Shown here piece by piece: positions 1 to 5,873 of a stretch of 8,946 bases of DNA. Numbering within the stretch: position 1 is the stretch's first letter; each line of letters begins with the position of its first letter. This DNA is from Bacillota bacterium. GTDB taxonomy: Bacteria; Bacillota; Clostridia; Christensenellales; SZUA-584. Location of the stretch: positions 1-8,946 of the forward strand of contig JAEWQS010000013.1 in NCBI GenBank assembly GCA_023399095.1, read 5' to 3'. A model generated the notes under the pieces. The model searched no databases, was not told where the DNA came from, and saw only the letters and a list, made by a program, of their open reading frames with translations. A program made the position numbers and the translations under genes.

Positions 1-842
1 ACGGCAATCTGCATACCAACACAACGATTGCCCAGACTGCGGGCCTTGCTGCATATGCTTACAAAAATATCAGCCCGGAAGATATAAGTATGTATTCAAT
101 GGGAGGCCATTACCAGGATATATTCGGTTGGAACTTTGTGATTACAGATCAAAAAGCGCGTGTTGAGCTGATAAAGAAGGTTTACGGGGTGGATGTGCCG
201 CAATACAAGAACTATACTTCCGCCGCGGCAAATAGGCTATGGGAGAACATGGAAGCCAAGGATATTCAGAAAAAGGCAAAGCCTGTTTTGAATCAGGTGA
301 AGGCGATACTGGACGCGGATGCGGCACTGCCACCATATCCGACACCGACACCGGTGCCCACGCCGACTCCAGAGACACCGACAGCGGCACCACCGACACC
401 GTCACCGTCAGATTCGCCGTCGCCGTCACCGTCAGATTCGCCGTCGCCGTCACCGTCATCGGAACCGTCAGATTCGCCTTCAACTTCGCCTGCAGCATCG
501 CCGTCTGCATCTGAGGAACCGACTGCGACACCGACAGGTACAGTGATGTCTATGCTCGCGATGAAGCCGATCAACAGGGGCAATCAGGTCGCCACGTTTG
601 ACGAAGTGCCCAATCCGGCGAACTACAGAAAATACGGCGATGATATTTGGGCGCTGTATAACAAGACCGTGGATGAAGTGAACAGGCTTACCTCTATCAA
701 ATCGACGGATCAACTGAAAGCTGCCAATGATCAGGCGAGGATAGATATACAAACGCTGTGCGCAATGTTCTCCATCAAGGTTCCCAACTGGGACGTGGAT
801 TATGAAAAAGCCGTGAACGAGGTATACGTCGATTTCAGATAA
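1..842 (+). CDS. C-terminal part of an LCP (LytR-CpsA-Psr)-like envelope protein, 5' end outside the window
   Basis: The frame is open from base 3 to the TAA at 840-842, so the gene starts before the window; the ATG at 90 is only an internal methionine. About 279 residues are visible. The first part (MYSMGGHYQDIFGWNFVITD, then KARVELIKKVYGVDV) reads like the end of an LCP domain. LCP enzymes transfer polyprenyl-linked polymers onto peptidoglycan outside the cell. A low-complexity Pro/Ser/Thr/Asp stretch of roughly 65 residues follows, then a folded-looking tail of about 100 residues ending NEVYVDFR. The Pro/Ser linker suits an extracytoplasmic protein. The LCP call rests on remembered family patterns, and the diagnostic N-terminal membrane helix and catalytic Arg/Asp residues lie outside the window. 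Another secreted protein with a Pro-rich spacer is possible. A terminator directly downstream closes the transcript. Confidence 0.5.
   Translation, partial: GNLHTNTTIAQTAGLAAYAYKNISPEDISMYSMGGHYQDIFGWNFVITDQKARVELIKKVYGVDVPQYKNYTSAAANRLWENMEAKDIQKKAKPVLNQVKAILDADAALPPYPTPTPVPTPTPETPTAAPPTPSPSDSPSPSPSDSPSPSPSSEPSDSPSTSPAASPSASEEPTATPTGTVMSMLAMKPINRGNQVATFDEVPNPANYRKYGDDIWALYNKTVDEVNRLTSIKSTDQLKAANDQARIDIQTLCAMFSIKVPNWDVDYEKAVNEVYVDFR
399..478 (+). repeat. 24-bp in-frame tandem repeat coding for PSPSDSPS
   Basis: Two exact 24-bp copies (399-422 and 423-446) are followed by a 12-base partial copy (447-458) and a diverged copy of the second half (465-478). Each full copy encodes the octapeptide PSPSDSPS in frame with the envelope protein. 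The wider tract 330-545 is built from CCG/TCA/TCG/ACA codons, lacks stops in several frames, and therefore produces spurious ORFs on both strands. The repeat can expand or contract without a frameshift, so linker length probably varies between strains. Confidence 0.85.
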
Positions 843-861
843 TCAATCATGAGAATATGGG

Positions 862-898
862 GCTTCTTGCCAATGGCAAGGGGCTTTTCTTTTGTCTT
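862..898 (+). terminator. Rho-independent terminator after the LCP-like gene
   Basis: A 10-bp stem (862-871 paired with 875-884, two G-U pairs) closes a three-base AAT loop. It is followed by a T-rich run, TTTTCTTTTGTCTT (885-898). It begins 20 bp after the TAA of the upstream gene, which is the expected place. Confidence 0.85.
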
Positions 899-943
899 AA
901 AAAAGTGATGTTCTTGGGGTACGGTGGAAGAAAGCGCAAATAC

Positions 944-973
944 TTGCATTATCACACAATGTACGCATATAAT
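944..973 (+). promoter_or_regulatory. Sigma-A type promoter of the yhhN-like gene
   Basis: The -35 box is TTGCAT (944-949) and the -10 box is a perfect TATAAT (968-973), 18 bp apart. Transcription would start near 980, leaving a leader of about 55 bases. The promoter lies after the upstream terminator, so the YhhN gene is an independent unit. Confidence 0.7.
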
Positions 974-974
974 A

Positions 975-991
975 CTGGTATAGTTAACCAG
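975..991. promoter_or_regulatory. Dyad over the predicted transcription start, possible operator
   Basis: CTGGT (975-979) and ACCAG (987-991) form perfect arms around a 7-base spacer, directly after the -10 box. That position suits a repressor site. No matching regulator gene can be named, and a five-base arm can arise by chance in AT-rich sequence. Confidence 0.3.
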
Positions 992-1034
992 ACTCAATTT
1001 TATCAATTTAATATTCTAAACGAGGGGTGCCGTT

Positions 1035-1712
1035 ATGGTAATTACTTACGCTATGATTGCGGGGGGTGTGTTTGTCGTTAATGTCCTCATGCATATCTTT
1101 GCGATCGCTAAGCAAAAAGAGGGATTGCAGCGTGTGACAAAGGTGCTTCTCATGCCGTTGCTGGCGCTCTGCTTCTTTTTGCTGTGGCGCTGCACAGGAG
1201 ATGAGCCTGTCCCTTGGTTTGTGATAGTTGCCCTTCTTTTCGGCTGCGTGGGAGATGCATGCATGATTGACCCCCATCACCCTGTCGCCTTCCCATTGGG
1301 GCTTGCCGCTTTTTCTGTGGGGCATGTGTTCTATATCTTGCAGATGCTTATGATCACCGCTGCACCCGAGCCTTGGTTGATCGTACTGCTTATTGTTGTA
1401 TATGGCGCAGGCGTTGTTATGACGCTCAAAAAGCTTATGCCGTATCTGCCCAAGAAGCTGTGGGGCGGCTGCCTGTTATATATGATTTTGCTGAGCACAT
1501 TGAGTGCAATGGCAGCCACAGGTATGCTGACAGACCTTTCTCTGGGCACTGCCTGTATTTTTGTGGGAACTCTGCTGTTTTTGCTCTCCGACATCATTCT
1601 TTCATTTGAGATATTCAAGGGTGAAACAAAAAACGGCAATTTAAGGGTAATGATCACCTATATTGCCGCTCAGATTCTGATTGCCGCCGGTTTCTATTTT
1701 CGCATGGTTTGA
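1035..1712 (+). CDS. YhhN/TMEM86-family integral membrane protein (lysoplasmalogenase-like)
   Basis: The 225-residue product is hydrophobic throughout, with about seven or eight candidate membrane helices. It carries the family's spaced signatures: TKVLLMPLLA (35-44), GCVGDACM (70-77), GLAAFSVGHVFY (89-100, with His97), and GTLLFLLSDIILSF (178-191, with Asp186). Characterised YhhN/TMEM86 members hydrolyse the vinyl-ether bond of lysoplasmalogens in the membrane. Anaerobic Clostridia make plasmalogens, so the substrate is plausible here, but the activity is inferred from family only. The ATG at 1035 is preceded by GAGGGG (1022-1027) at a 7-base spacing, which supports this start. The gene ends one base from the convergent dehydrogenase gene, with no terminator between them. 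Confidence 0.8.
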   Translation: MVITYAMIAGGVFVVNVLMHIFAIAKQKEGLQRVTKVLLMPLLALCFFLLWRCTGDEPVPWFVIVALLFGCVGDACMIDPHHPVAFPLGLAAFSVGHVFYILQMLMITAAPEPWLIVLLIVVYGAGVVMTLKKLMPYLPKKLWGGCLLYMILLSTLSAMAATGMLTDLSLGTACIFVGTLLFLLSDIILSFEIFKGETKNGNLRVMITYIAAQILIAAGFYFRMV

Positions 1713-1713
1713 C

Positions 1714-2577
1714 TCATTTAATAACGTGATCGAATGTCACACCGCATATTGATTCGGACAGCTCAAACAAGCGGCGCGCGCTTTGCATATCGCGGCTGCG
1801 CTTTGACGAGCGCCATATTTGGCATCTGTAGAAATACTCGCCGCTGACGTCCTCCACGCTGTCGTCTGTGGCAAGATACACTGCTGTGCGTGAGCCTTCC
1901 TCGGGTGTGAGAAAGAACAGGCGCAAAAAACGCATGATGGTTTTGCCAAAACCCGTGTCTCTGTCGACGCCCATTTGCGTACCCACCGCGCCGGGATGCG
2001 CCGTGTTCACGGTAATGCCGCTGCCCGTCTCTTTAAGCCGTTTGGCAAGCTCGCGCGTAAAAAGCAGATTGGCGAGCTTGGACTGTGCATACGAGCGCAC
2101 CACGTTATATCCTTTGGTCAGATTGATATCATCAAAATGAATGCGCCCCACATTGTGCGCGCCCGAGCCCACGACGACAATGCGTGCGCGATCCGCCTTA
2201 GAGAGCGATTCAAGCAGCAGCAGCGTCAGCAGGAAATGCCCGATATGGTTCACGCCGAAAGCAAGCTCAAGGCCGTCAGACGTTTCGCGGCGGTTCAGCG
2301 TGATCACACCTGCGCTGTTGATGAGAACATCAAGCCTGTCGTATTTGGTTTTAAACGCATCGGCGAATTGGCGGATGCTGTTCATATCGCCAAGGTCACA
2401 AAGCATTAAATCGAGGCTGCGCGCCTTGTTTTGCACCAGGTCACTTAAGGCGGCTTGCCCGCGCTTCTCGCTGCGGCATAGCATCACCACATGCATATCC
2501 TTGTCGGCCAGCGCTGCGACGGTGGCCTTGCCCATTCCGGAGTTTGAGCCTGTTACCAATACAATTTTTTTATCCAT
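1714..2577 (-). CDS. Short-chain dehydrogenase/reductase (SDR), retinol-dehydrogenase-like
   Basis: This 287-residue protein has all hallmarks of a classical SDR oxidoreductase with an N-terminal Rossmann fold. They are the cofactor motif TGSNSGMG (9-16), the Asp-Leu pair after the third strand (61-62), NSAG (87-90), the active-site Asn110 in VNHIGHF, Ser138, and YAQSK with Tyr163 and Lys167. HPGAVGT follows at 194-200. Arg35 after the second strand (LCRS) suggests a preference for NADP(H). The long C-terminus and the YAQSKLANLLFTREL segment resemble the retinol-dehydrogenase/WW-oxidoreductase-like subgroup; the substrate cannot be predicted. The start ATG (2577-2575) has GGTGA upstream (2588-2584). 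The gene probably uses its own extended -10 promoter and may also receive transcription from 2825-2853. Confidence 0.88.
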   Translation of the reverse strand: MDKKIVLVTGSNSGMGKATVAALADKDMHVVMLCRSEKRGQAALSDLVQNKARSLDLMLCDLGDMNSIRQFADAFKTKYDRLDVLINSAGVITLNRRETSDGLELAFGVNHIGHFLLTLLLLESLSKADRARIVVVGSGAHNVGRIHFDDINLTKGYNVVRSYAQSKLANLLFTRELAKRLKETGSGITVNTAHPGAVGTQMGVDRDTGFGKTIMRFLRLFFLTPEEGSRTAVYLATDDSVEDVSGEYFYRCQIWRSSKRSRDMQSARRLFELSESICGVTFDHVIK

Positions 2578-2583
2578 ATGCTT

Positions 2584-2800
2584 TCACCGTGTTTTTTCAC
2601 CCATTATATCACAATCCCCGCCTGCATACGCAATCTGTACATACGCATATGCACATTCTATATACGGCATTAAGTATATTTTTATATACTCCGTTTCGGA
2701 AATAAAAATCTCACCGTTGTTGCATTCCATGATGACCTGATCCGAATACGTGTCACGGTCGAATACATCGGTGACGACGTATTGATATAGGTATTCACAT
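2584..2800 (-). pseudogene. Possible small gene disrupted by a one-base shift at its start codon
   Basis: A consensus-like promoter and Shine-Dalgarno lead to ATG at 2800-2798, but the next codon is TGA (2797-2795). Skipping T2797 joins the ATG to a frame of 70 codons (2796-2584). It has a protein-like composition (beginning EYLYQYVVTDVFDRDTYSDQ, with a later MECNNGEIFISETEYIKI) and stops 6 bases before the SDR ATG. The same frame is also open slightly upstream of the ATG (codons for YIIFECKEGILCEY), after a TGA at 2841-2839, so an alternative is the remnant of a gene that lost its start. An internal ATG at 2727 would give 48 residues without any shift. I do not recognise the product. Against a real gene: the SDR promoter element lies inside its 3' end. 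Confidence 0.4.
2603..2611 (-). promoter_or_regulatory. Extended -10 promoter element for the SDR gene
   Basis: On the minus strand the sequence reads TGATATAAT, a perfect TATAAT (2608-2603) with the TG of an extended -10 (2611-2610). The best upstream -35 candidate is TTGCGT at 19 bp, which is long but tolerated with an extended -10. Transcription would start about 20 bases before the SDR ATG. Confidence 0.5.
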
Positions 2801-2806
2801 AATATG

Positions 2807-2853
2807 CCCTCCTTGCATTCAAAGATAATATAAACAAGTCAACAGATGGTCAA
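2807..2853 (-). promoter_or_regulatory. Promoter and strong ribosome binding site in the gap before the SDR gene
   Basis: On the minus strand TTGACC (2853-2848) and TATTAT (2830-2825) are 17 bp apart. Transcription would start near 2818. AAGGAGGG (2814-2807) follows and sits 6 bases before the ATG at 2800. This combination is too complete to be an obvious accident, yet the ATG it serves is followed immediately by a stop. Confidence 0.55.
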
Positions 2854-2891
2854 CCATTGTATAGATGCATGTTTATTTATACCACATGGTT
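2846..2891. repeat. Overlapping dyads built from ATGGT/ACCAT
   Basis: ATGGT (2846-2850) and ACCAT (2853-2857) form a perfect 5-bp dyad with a 2-base spacer lying over the -35 box at 2848-2853. ACCAT also takes part in a larger dyad: AACCAT and GTATA (2852-2863) pair with TATAC and ATGGTT (2878-2891) across a 14-base loop. The first could be a repressor site. The second could form a weak hairpin after the SRAP gene, but it has no clear T-run and is not a convincing terminator. Confidence 0.4.
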
Positions 2892-2926
2892 ATACAAAAC
2901 GATGAACAAAGAGGGATATCGATAGG

Positions 2927-3517
2927 TTAAATGCCTGTCGCGATAAGCGCCGTTTCACAAGGCGCATGCAAATAATCCAGCGCATAGGGCAGGTCGTAAA
3001 GCCAGCTGTTCACGTTGTCCGGTGTCAGTATGAGCGGCATGCGGTTGTGATAGGGCGCCATCCATTCGTTGGCCTGCGTGGTTATGATCACATACGAATC
3101 GGTGCCGCCGAACGTATCGGCAAAGCCCGCCATGTAGAGCATTTTCGTATCGGGCATGCGAAACAGGTATTTGACCTTCTTGCCCTGCTCCTGCCGCCAT
3201 TCAAAAAAGCCTGCGGATGGGATGACGCAGCGCCGCTTCATGAGTGGCAGCCGAAACATCTTTTTATCCAACGCCGTCTCACTGCGCGCGTTGATGATAA
3301 CGCCGCTGCCTTGCCATTTGGGGAAGCCCCATTTCATGAGATGGGGGTGGGGCTTGTCTTCCGGCACCAGAACGGGCGCGATATTAGTCGGGAACACTTC
3401 ACCCGTGGCCATCGCTTCCAGCGTTGGTGTGTCCTTATATCGCTCGTTGACCTCGTTGATAATCTCGCGGTATTCGAGTATCTCACCCTCGGTGACAACC
3501 AGATAGCGTCCGCACAT
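2927..3517 (-). CDS. SRAP-domain protein (SOS response-associated peptidase, YedK/HMCES family)
   Basis: At 196 residues this is a compact but complete SRAP domain. It begins MCGRY, so Cys2 becomes the catalytic N-terminal cysteine after Met removal. The other conserved residues are present: Asn76 in INARSET, Glu106 in GFFEW and His157 in YHNRMP. Characterised members form a thiazolidine crosslink with abasic sites in single-stranded DNA, shielding them during replication, and may remove their own N-terminal Met. The ATG at 3517 is preceded by GGGAGG inside the end of the upstream gene, only 3 bp after that gene's stop, so translation is probably coupled. It is the last gene of the LexA-box operon, consistent with damage-induced expression. 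Confidence 0.92.
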   Translation of the reverse strand: MCGRYLVVTEGEILEYREIINEVNERYKDTPTLEAMATGEVFPTNIAPVLVPEDKPHPHLMKWGFPKWQGSGVIINARSETALDKKMFRLPLMKRRCVIPSAGFFEWRQEQGKKVKYLFRMPDTKMLYMAGFADTFGGTDSYVIITTQANEWMAPYHNRMPLILTPDNVNSWLYDLPYALDYLHAPCETALIATGI

Positions 3518-3520
3518 GTT

Positions 3521-3784
3521 TTACGCCTCCCTTCTTTCCATGAACCAGCGGTCTTCCTCAAAAAACAGAAACGTCTGATGGCCGCGCACCATGCAGGTGT
3601 AGCGGATACCCACACCGCCCGCCTTGAGACTGGCCGCCCGGCAAACCTCCAGCACACGGTCGATGCTGTACCGCCGCGCGTCTTCCCACCAGAACGAGAC
3701 GGGCTCAAGTCGTCCGTCGGGATAGAAAAGCGCGACCACCTTCACATAGACCTTGTTTTCGTTTTCGTATCGTCTTTCAATCAT
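3521..3784 (-). CDS. Small uncharacterised protein between Y-family polymerase and SRAP genes
   Basis: The frame can be read further upstream, but the correct start is almost certainly the ATG at 3784-3782, which overlaps the polymerase stop codon as ATGA. That gives 87 residues: MIERRYENENKVYVKVVALF, then a predicted beta-rich body with PDGRLEPVSFWWEDARRYSI, DRVLEVCRAASLKAGGVGIR and a final aromatic strand FLFFEEDRWFMERR. There is no membrane helix or signal peptide. The pattern (basic start, W-[ED]-D/G-x-x-Y-x-[IV]-x-R-V-L, then a closing W-[RF] strand) recalls the small DUF6504-type proteins next to ImuB/DnaE2 in Actinobacteria. That is a pattern impression, not a homology result. The position suggests an accessory role in lesion bypass. 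Confidence 0.8.
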   Translation of the reverse strand: MIERRYENENKVYVKVVALFYPDGRLEPVSFWWEDARRYSIDRVLEVCRAASLKAGGVGIRYTCMVRGHQTFLFFEEDRWFMERREA

Positions 3785-5028
3785 TTTACCATACCATCCT
3801 TGAAAAAGCCCACAGGGTGAATGATATGATCGCCCTTGGGGTTGATGCCGCCCAGCGGCTTGTCGGCCAGCATGCAGGCTCGCTGTATGCAAAAGTGCCC
3901 GAAACGCCGCCTTAGTTCCTCCACGGCTTTGTCCAGCGCCTCTTGCTTTTGGCGCTCCTGCTCGTCGCTGAACACCGAAAGCTGAAGCGGCGTACTCGTT
4001 GGTATAAGATCGGTGCAGCGCACGCCGATGCTGCGGATAGGTCGCGGCCAGCTATAGTTTTCCGCGAAAAGCCGCATCGCCGCGTCCGCGATCTCGCGGC
4101 ATATATGCGATGGACGATCCAGCTTGCACTGGCGCTCAAAACGGAAAAGCTCGTTGTCGCGTATCGATATGGCCACGGTGCGACCCAAGAATCCGTGCTC
4201 GCGCATGCGGGCACAGACGCTTTCACACAGCACAAACAGCGTGATTTTAACGTCCTCGTTACAGGTCAAATCCCGTGGGGTGGTGGTGCTGTTGCCGACG
4301 GATTTGATGAGCGATTCCTCATCCATCTGCATCACGGGCGAATCGTCAAGACCGTTTGCAAACGTAAAAAGCACATCTCCCACCTTGCCGAAAAGACCGT
4401 GCAGCAACGATGCGGGCGTGGCCGCCAAGTCCCCGATGGTTGTGACGCCGATGCGGTGCAGCTTAAGCTTCGTGGCACGGCCGACATATAGCAGCTCTTC
4501 GACGGGCAGCGGCCATGCGACGGACTTGAAGTTGCTCTGGCTAATCAATGTTGTCGCGTCCGGTTTTTTAATGTCTGAACCGAGCTTGGCGAATATCTTG
4601 TTGTAGCTGACGCCCACCGAGGCCGTGACGCCCAGCTCACGCTTGATGCGGCTTCGTATTTCGTTGGCGACAAGCACACCGTCTTCGCCGCTTACATCCA
4701 GCCACGCTTCATCGAGCCCGAACGGCTCGATCTGCGACGTGTAATCCGCGTAGATCTGCCGCGCAAGCTTGGCGTAGCGCAAGTACAGCGGGTAATTCGG
4801 GGGCAGCACGACCAAACCAGGGCATTTCTCGCGCGCTTGCCAGAGCGCCTCGCCAGTGCGTATACCCACAGCCTTGGCGATATAGTTCTTGGCGAGCACG
4901 ATGCCGTGACGCAGTTCTTCATCACCGCCGACCACCACGGGCTTTTCCCTTGTGTCGAGCCGGTGCACGCACTCCACGCTCGCGTAAAAATTGTTCATAT
5001 CCGAATGCAAAATGACACGTTGCTTCAT
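3781..5028 (-). CDS. dinB: Y-family translesion DNA polymerase (DinB/UvrX-like)
   Basis: The 415-residue protein is a full-length Y-family polymerase, which copies past damaged template bases. The palm motif HSDMNNFYASVE (8-19) holds catalytic Asp10 and the likely steric-gate Tyr15. FGLDEAWLDV (103-112) gives Asp106 and Glu107. VGVSYNKIFAKLGSDIKKPD (138-157) is the classic third motif. A helix-hairpin-helix region and little-finger domain follow, and QLSVF (349-353) fits a beta-clamp binding motif. The C-terminal extension ending in NPKGDHIIHPVGFF resembles Gram-positive UvrX/YqjW-like members more than E. coli Pol IV, so the symbol dinB denotes the family only. GAGG (5041-5038) precedes the ATG by 9 bases. 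It heads a three-gene operon under a LexA box. Confidence 0.93.
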   Translation of the reverse strand: MKQRVILHSDMNNFYASVECVHRLDTREKPVVVGGDEELRHGIVLAKNYIAKAVGIRTGEALWQAREKCPGLVVLPPNYPLYLRYAKLARQIYADYTSQIEPFGLDEAWLDVSGEDGVLVANEIRSRIKRELGVTASVGVSYNKIFAKLGSDIKKPDATTLISQSNFKSVAWPLPVEELLYVGRATKLKLHRIGVTTIGDLAATPASLLHGLFGKVGDVLFTFANGLDDSPVMQMDEESLIKSVGNSTTTPRDLTCNEDVKITLFVLCESVCARMREHGFLGRTVAISIRDNELFRFERQCKLDRPSHICREIADAAMRLFAENYSWPRPIRSIGVRCTDLIPTSTPLQLSVFSDEQERQKQEALDKAVEELRRRFGHFCIQRACMLADKPLGGINPKGDHIIHPVGFFKDGMVK

Positions 5029-5040
5029 TGCTCCATACCT

Positions 5041-5054
5041 CGAACATATGTTCG
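5041..5054. promoter_or_regulatory. Perfect LexA (DinR) SOS box
   Basis: The 14-bp sequence CGAACATATGTTCG is a perfect palindrome and matches the Gram-positive LexA consensus CGAAC-N4-GTTCG. It starts 12 bp upstream of the polymerase ATG and covers the predicted transcription start (about 5053). Bound LexA would therefore block the polymerase/small protein/SRAP operon until DNA damage triggers its self-cleavage. Confidence 0.93.
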
Positions 5055-5059
5055 TATAT

Positions 5060-5088
5060 ATTATATTCAGTTCGTTTCAAAAAGACAA
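5060..5088 (-). promoter_or_regulatory. Promoter of the SOS operon
   Basis: On the minus strand TTGTCT (5088-5083) and a perfect TATAAT (5065-5060) are 17 bp apart. The LexA box begins 5 bp downstream of the -10 box. The strong -10 and optimal spacing predict high output once LexA is removed. Confidence 0.82.
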
Positions 5089-5130
5089 CAGGTAAAAAAA
5101 GTTTTTGATATGGCCGCAGAAAAAAGAAGT

Positions 5131-5156
5131 TAAAAACTATTGATTACTAGTTTATA
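5131..5156. promoter_or_regulatory. Interrupted palindrome upstream of tetR, candidate TetR-type operator
   Basis: AAACTA (5134-5139) and TAGTTT (5148-5153) are perfect arms around 8 bases. The symmetry continues imperfectly outward to TA...TA at 5131-5156. It lies between the divergent SOS and tetR promoters, ending 2 bp before the tetR -35 box. TetR-family proteins commonly bind such sites beside their own gene, so autoregulation is a reasonable inference. Confidence 0.4.
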
Positions 5157-5158
5157 TA

Positions 5159-5187
5159 TTTACAAAGCTATTAAGCAGTAGTATAAT
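5159..5187 (+). promoter_or_regulatory. Promoter of the tetR-led gene set
   Basis: TTTACA (5159-5164) and a perfect TATAAT (5182-5187) are separated by exactly 17 bp. The predicted start near 5194 gives a very short leader that still contains AAAAGGAG (5196-5203), 8 bases from the ATG at 5212. Confidence 0.78.
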
Positions 5188-5211
5188 GCCCATGTAAAAG
5201 GAGCTGACATC

Positions 5212-5844
5212 ATGGAACAACCAACTCAAGGAAAACGAAAAAGAGGGATTGAGACAACAGGCAGGATACTTGAAGAGGCAGCGGCGCTTTTCGCGCGTAA
5301 GGGCTTTGACGGGGTTTCGGTACATGAAATTGCTTCGGCGGTGGGCATCAAGGAGAGCTCACTGTATAACCACTTTTCAAGCAAGGCCGCCATATTGGAT
5401 GCTTTGTTTGACAATTTCGTGAAAGACAAGAGTACGTCCCGGCCATCCGAACAGGAACTGGGTCTTATGCTTGACATTATGCAGCCGGAGGAGATATTCA
5501 AGAATTTGCTTATCTATTTCGGTAATCATGTCAGCCCGATTTTCACAAAAACGGCGATGATCATCACAAATGAGAAGTATAGGAACGAGAAGGCGGCCAA
5601 GATATACTACCGGTATGTGGTGGAAGATTCGGTGGATTACTATGAGCGCCTGATCAAAATGATGATTGACAAAGGCCTAGTTAGAAAGGTGGATGCACGG
5701 CGTTTCGCCGAGCAGTACAACTACAGCTATATCGCTTTAACCAAGGAATATTTCATGGCGGAAAACGGGCTTGCGGATAAACACAACGTGATCTTGTCTA
5801 TGGTGGAAGCGGCCAACTTTTTCTGTGAGCTGATGAAAGAATAA
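5212..5844 (+). CDS. TetR/AcrR-family transcriptional regulator
   Basis: The 210-residue length is normal for the family. Residues 13-60 form the DNA-binding domain: helix one includes RILEEAAALFARKGFDGVSV, and the helix-turn-helix reads HEIASAVGIKESSLYNHF (38-55), followed by SSKAAILDALF. The C-terminal two thirds is the variable ligand-binding and dimer domain, here rich in Tyr and Phe, so the inducer cannot be predicted. The ATG is fixed by AAAAGGAG at 8 bases. The gene leads a plus-strand set, with the Cys-rich gene 29 bp and the ATPase gene 560 bp downstream. It diverges from the SOS operon. A dyad at 5131-5156 may be its own operator. Confidence 0.9.
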   Translation: MEQPTQGKRKRGIETTGRILEEAAALFARKGFDGVSVHEIASAVGIKESSLYNHFSSKAAILDALFDNFVKDKSTSRPSEQELGLMLDIMQPEEIFKNLLIYFGNHVSPIFTKTAMIITNEKYRNEKAAKIYYRYVVEDSVDYYERLIKMMIDKGLVRKVDARRFAEQYNYSYIALTKEYFMAENGLADKHNVILSMVEAANFFCELMKE

Positions 5845-5873
5845 TGTTCATTTGAAAGCCGAGGTGTGGCTCG

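Noticed and set aside
399..478. Direct repeats as a possible CRISPR array
   Set aside because: The copies are immediately adjacent with no spacers and keep the reading frame of the envelope protein, so this is a coding tandem repeat.
293..583. Open frames on both strands over the Pro/Ser repeat (Asp/Ser/Gly-rich or His/Arg-rich products)
   Set aside because: They arise because the repeated CCG/TCA/TCG codons contain no stops in several frames; the products are pure low complexity and lack their own ribosome binding sites.
2825..2844. TTGACT directly followed by TATATT on the minus strand as a promoter
   Set aside because: Spacing between these two boxes is only 4 bp; the overlapping pair TTGACC/TATTAT with 17 bp is the workable one.
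2852..2891. Hairpin as terminator of the SOS operon
   Set aside because: The stem is interrupted, AT-rich, with a 14-base loop and no proper T-run on the minus strand; I see no convincing terminator after the SRAP gene.
2966..3820. Long plus-strand open frame opposite the SRAP and small-protein genes
   Set aside because: It is antisense to two genes with clear family motifs, has no promoter or ribosome binding site, and no recognisable domain.
3785..3892. Longer version of the 87-aa protein starting at 3892
   Set aside because: The extra N-terminus is just the out-of-frame shadow of the polymerase C-terminus; the ATGA overlap at 3784 gives a natural start.
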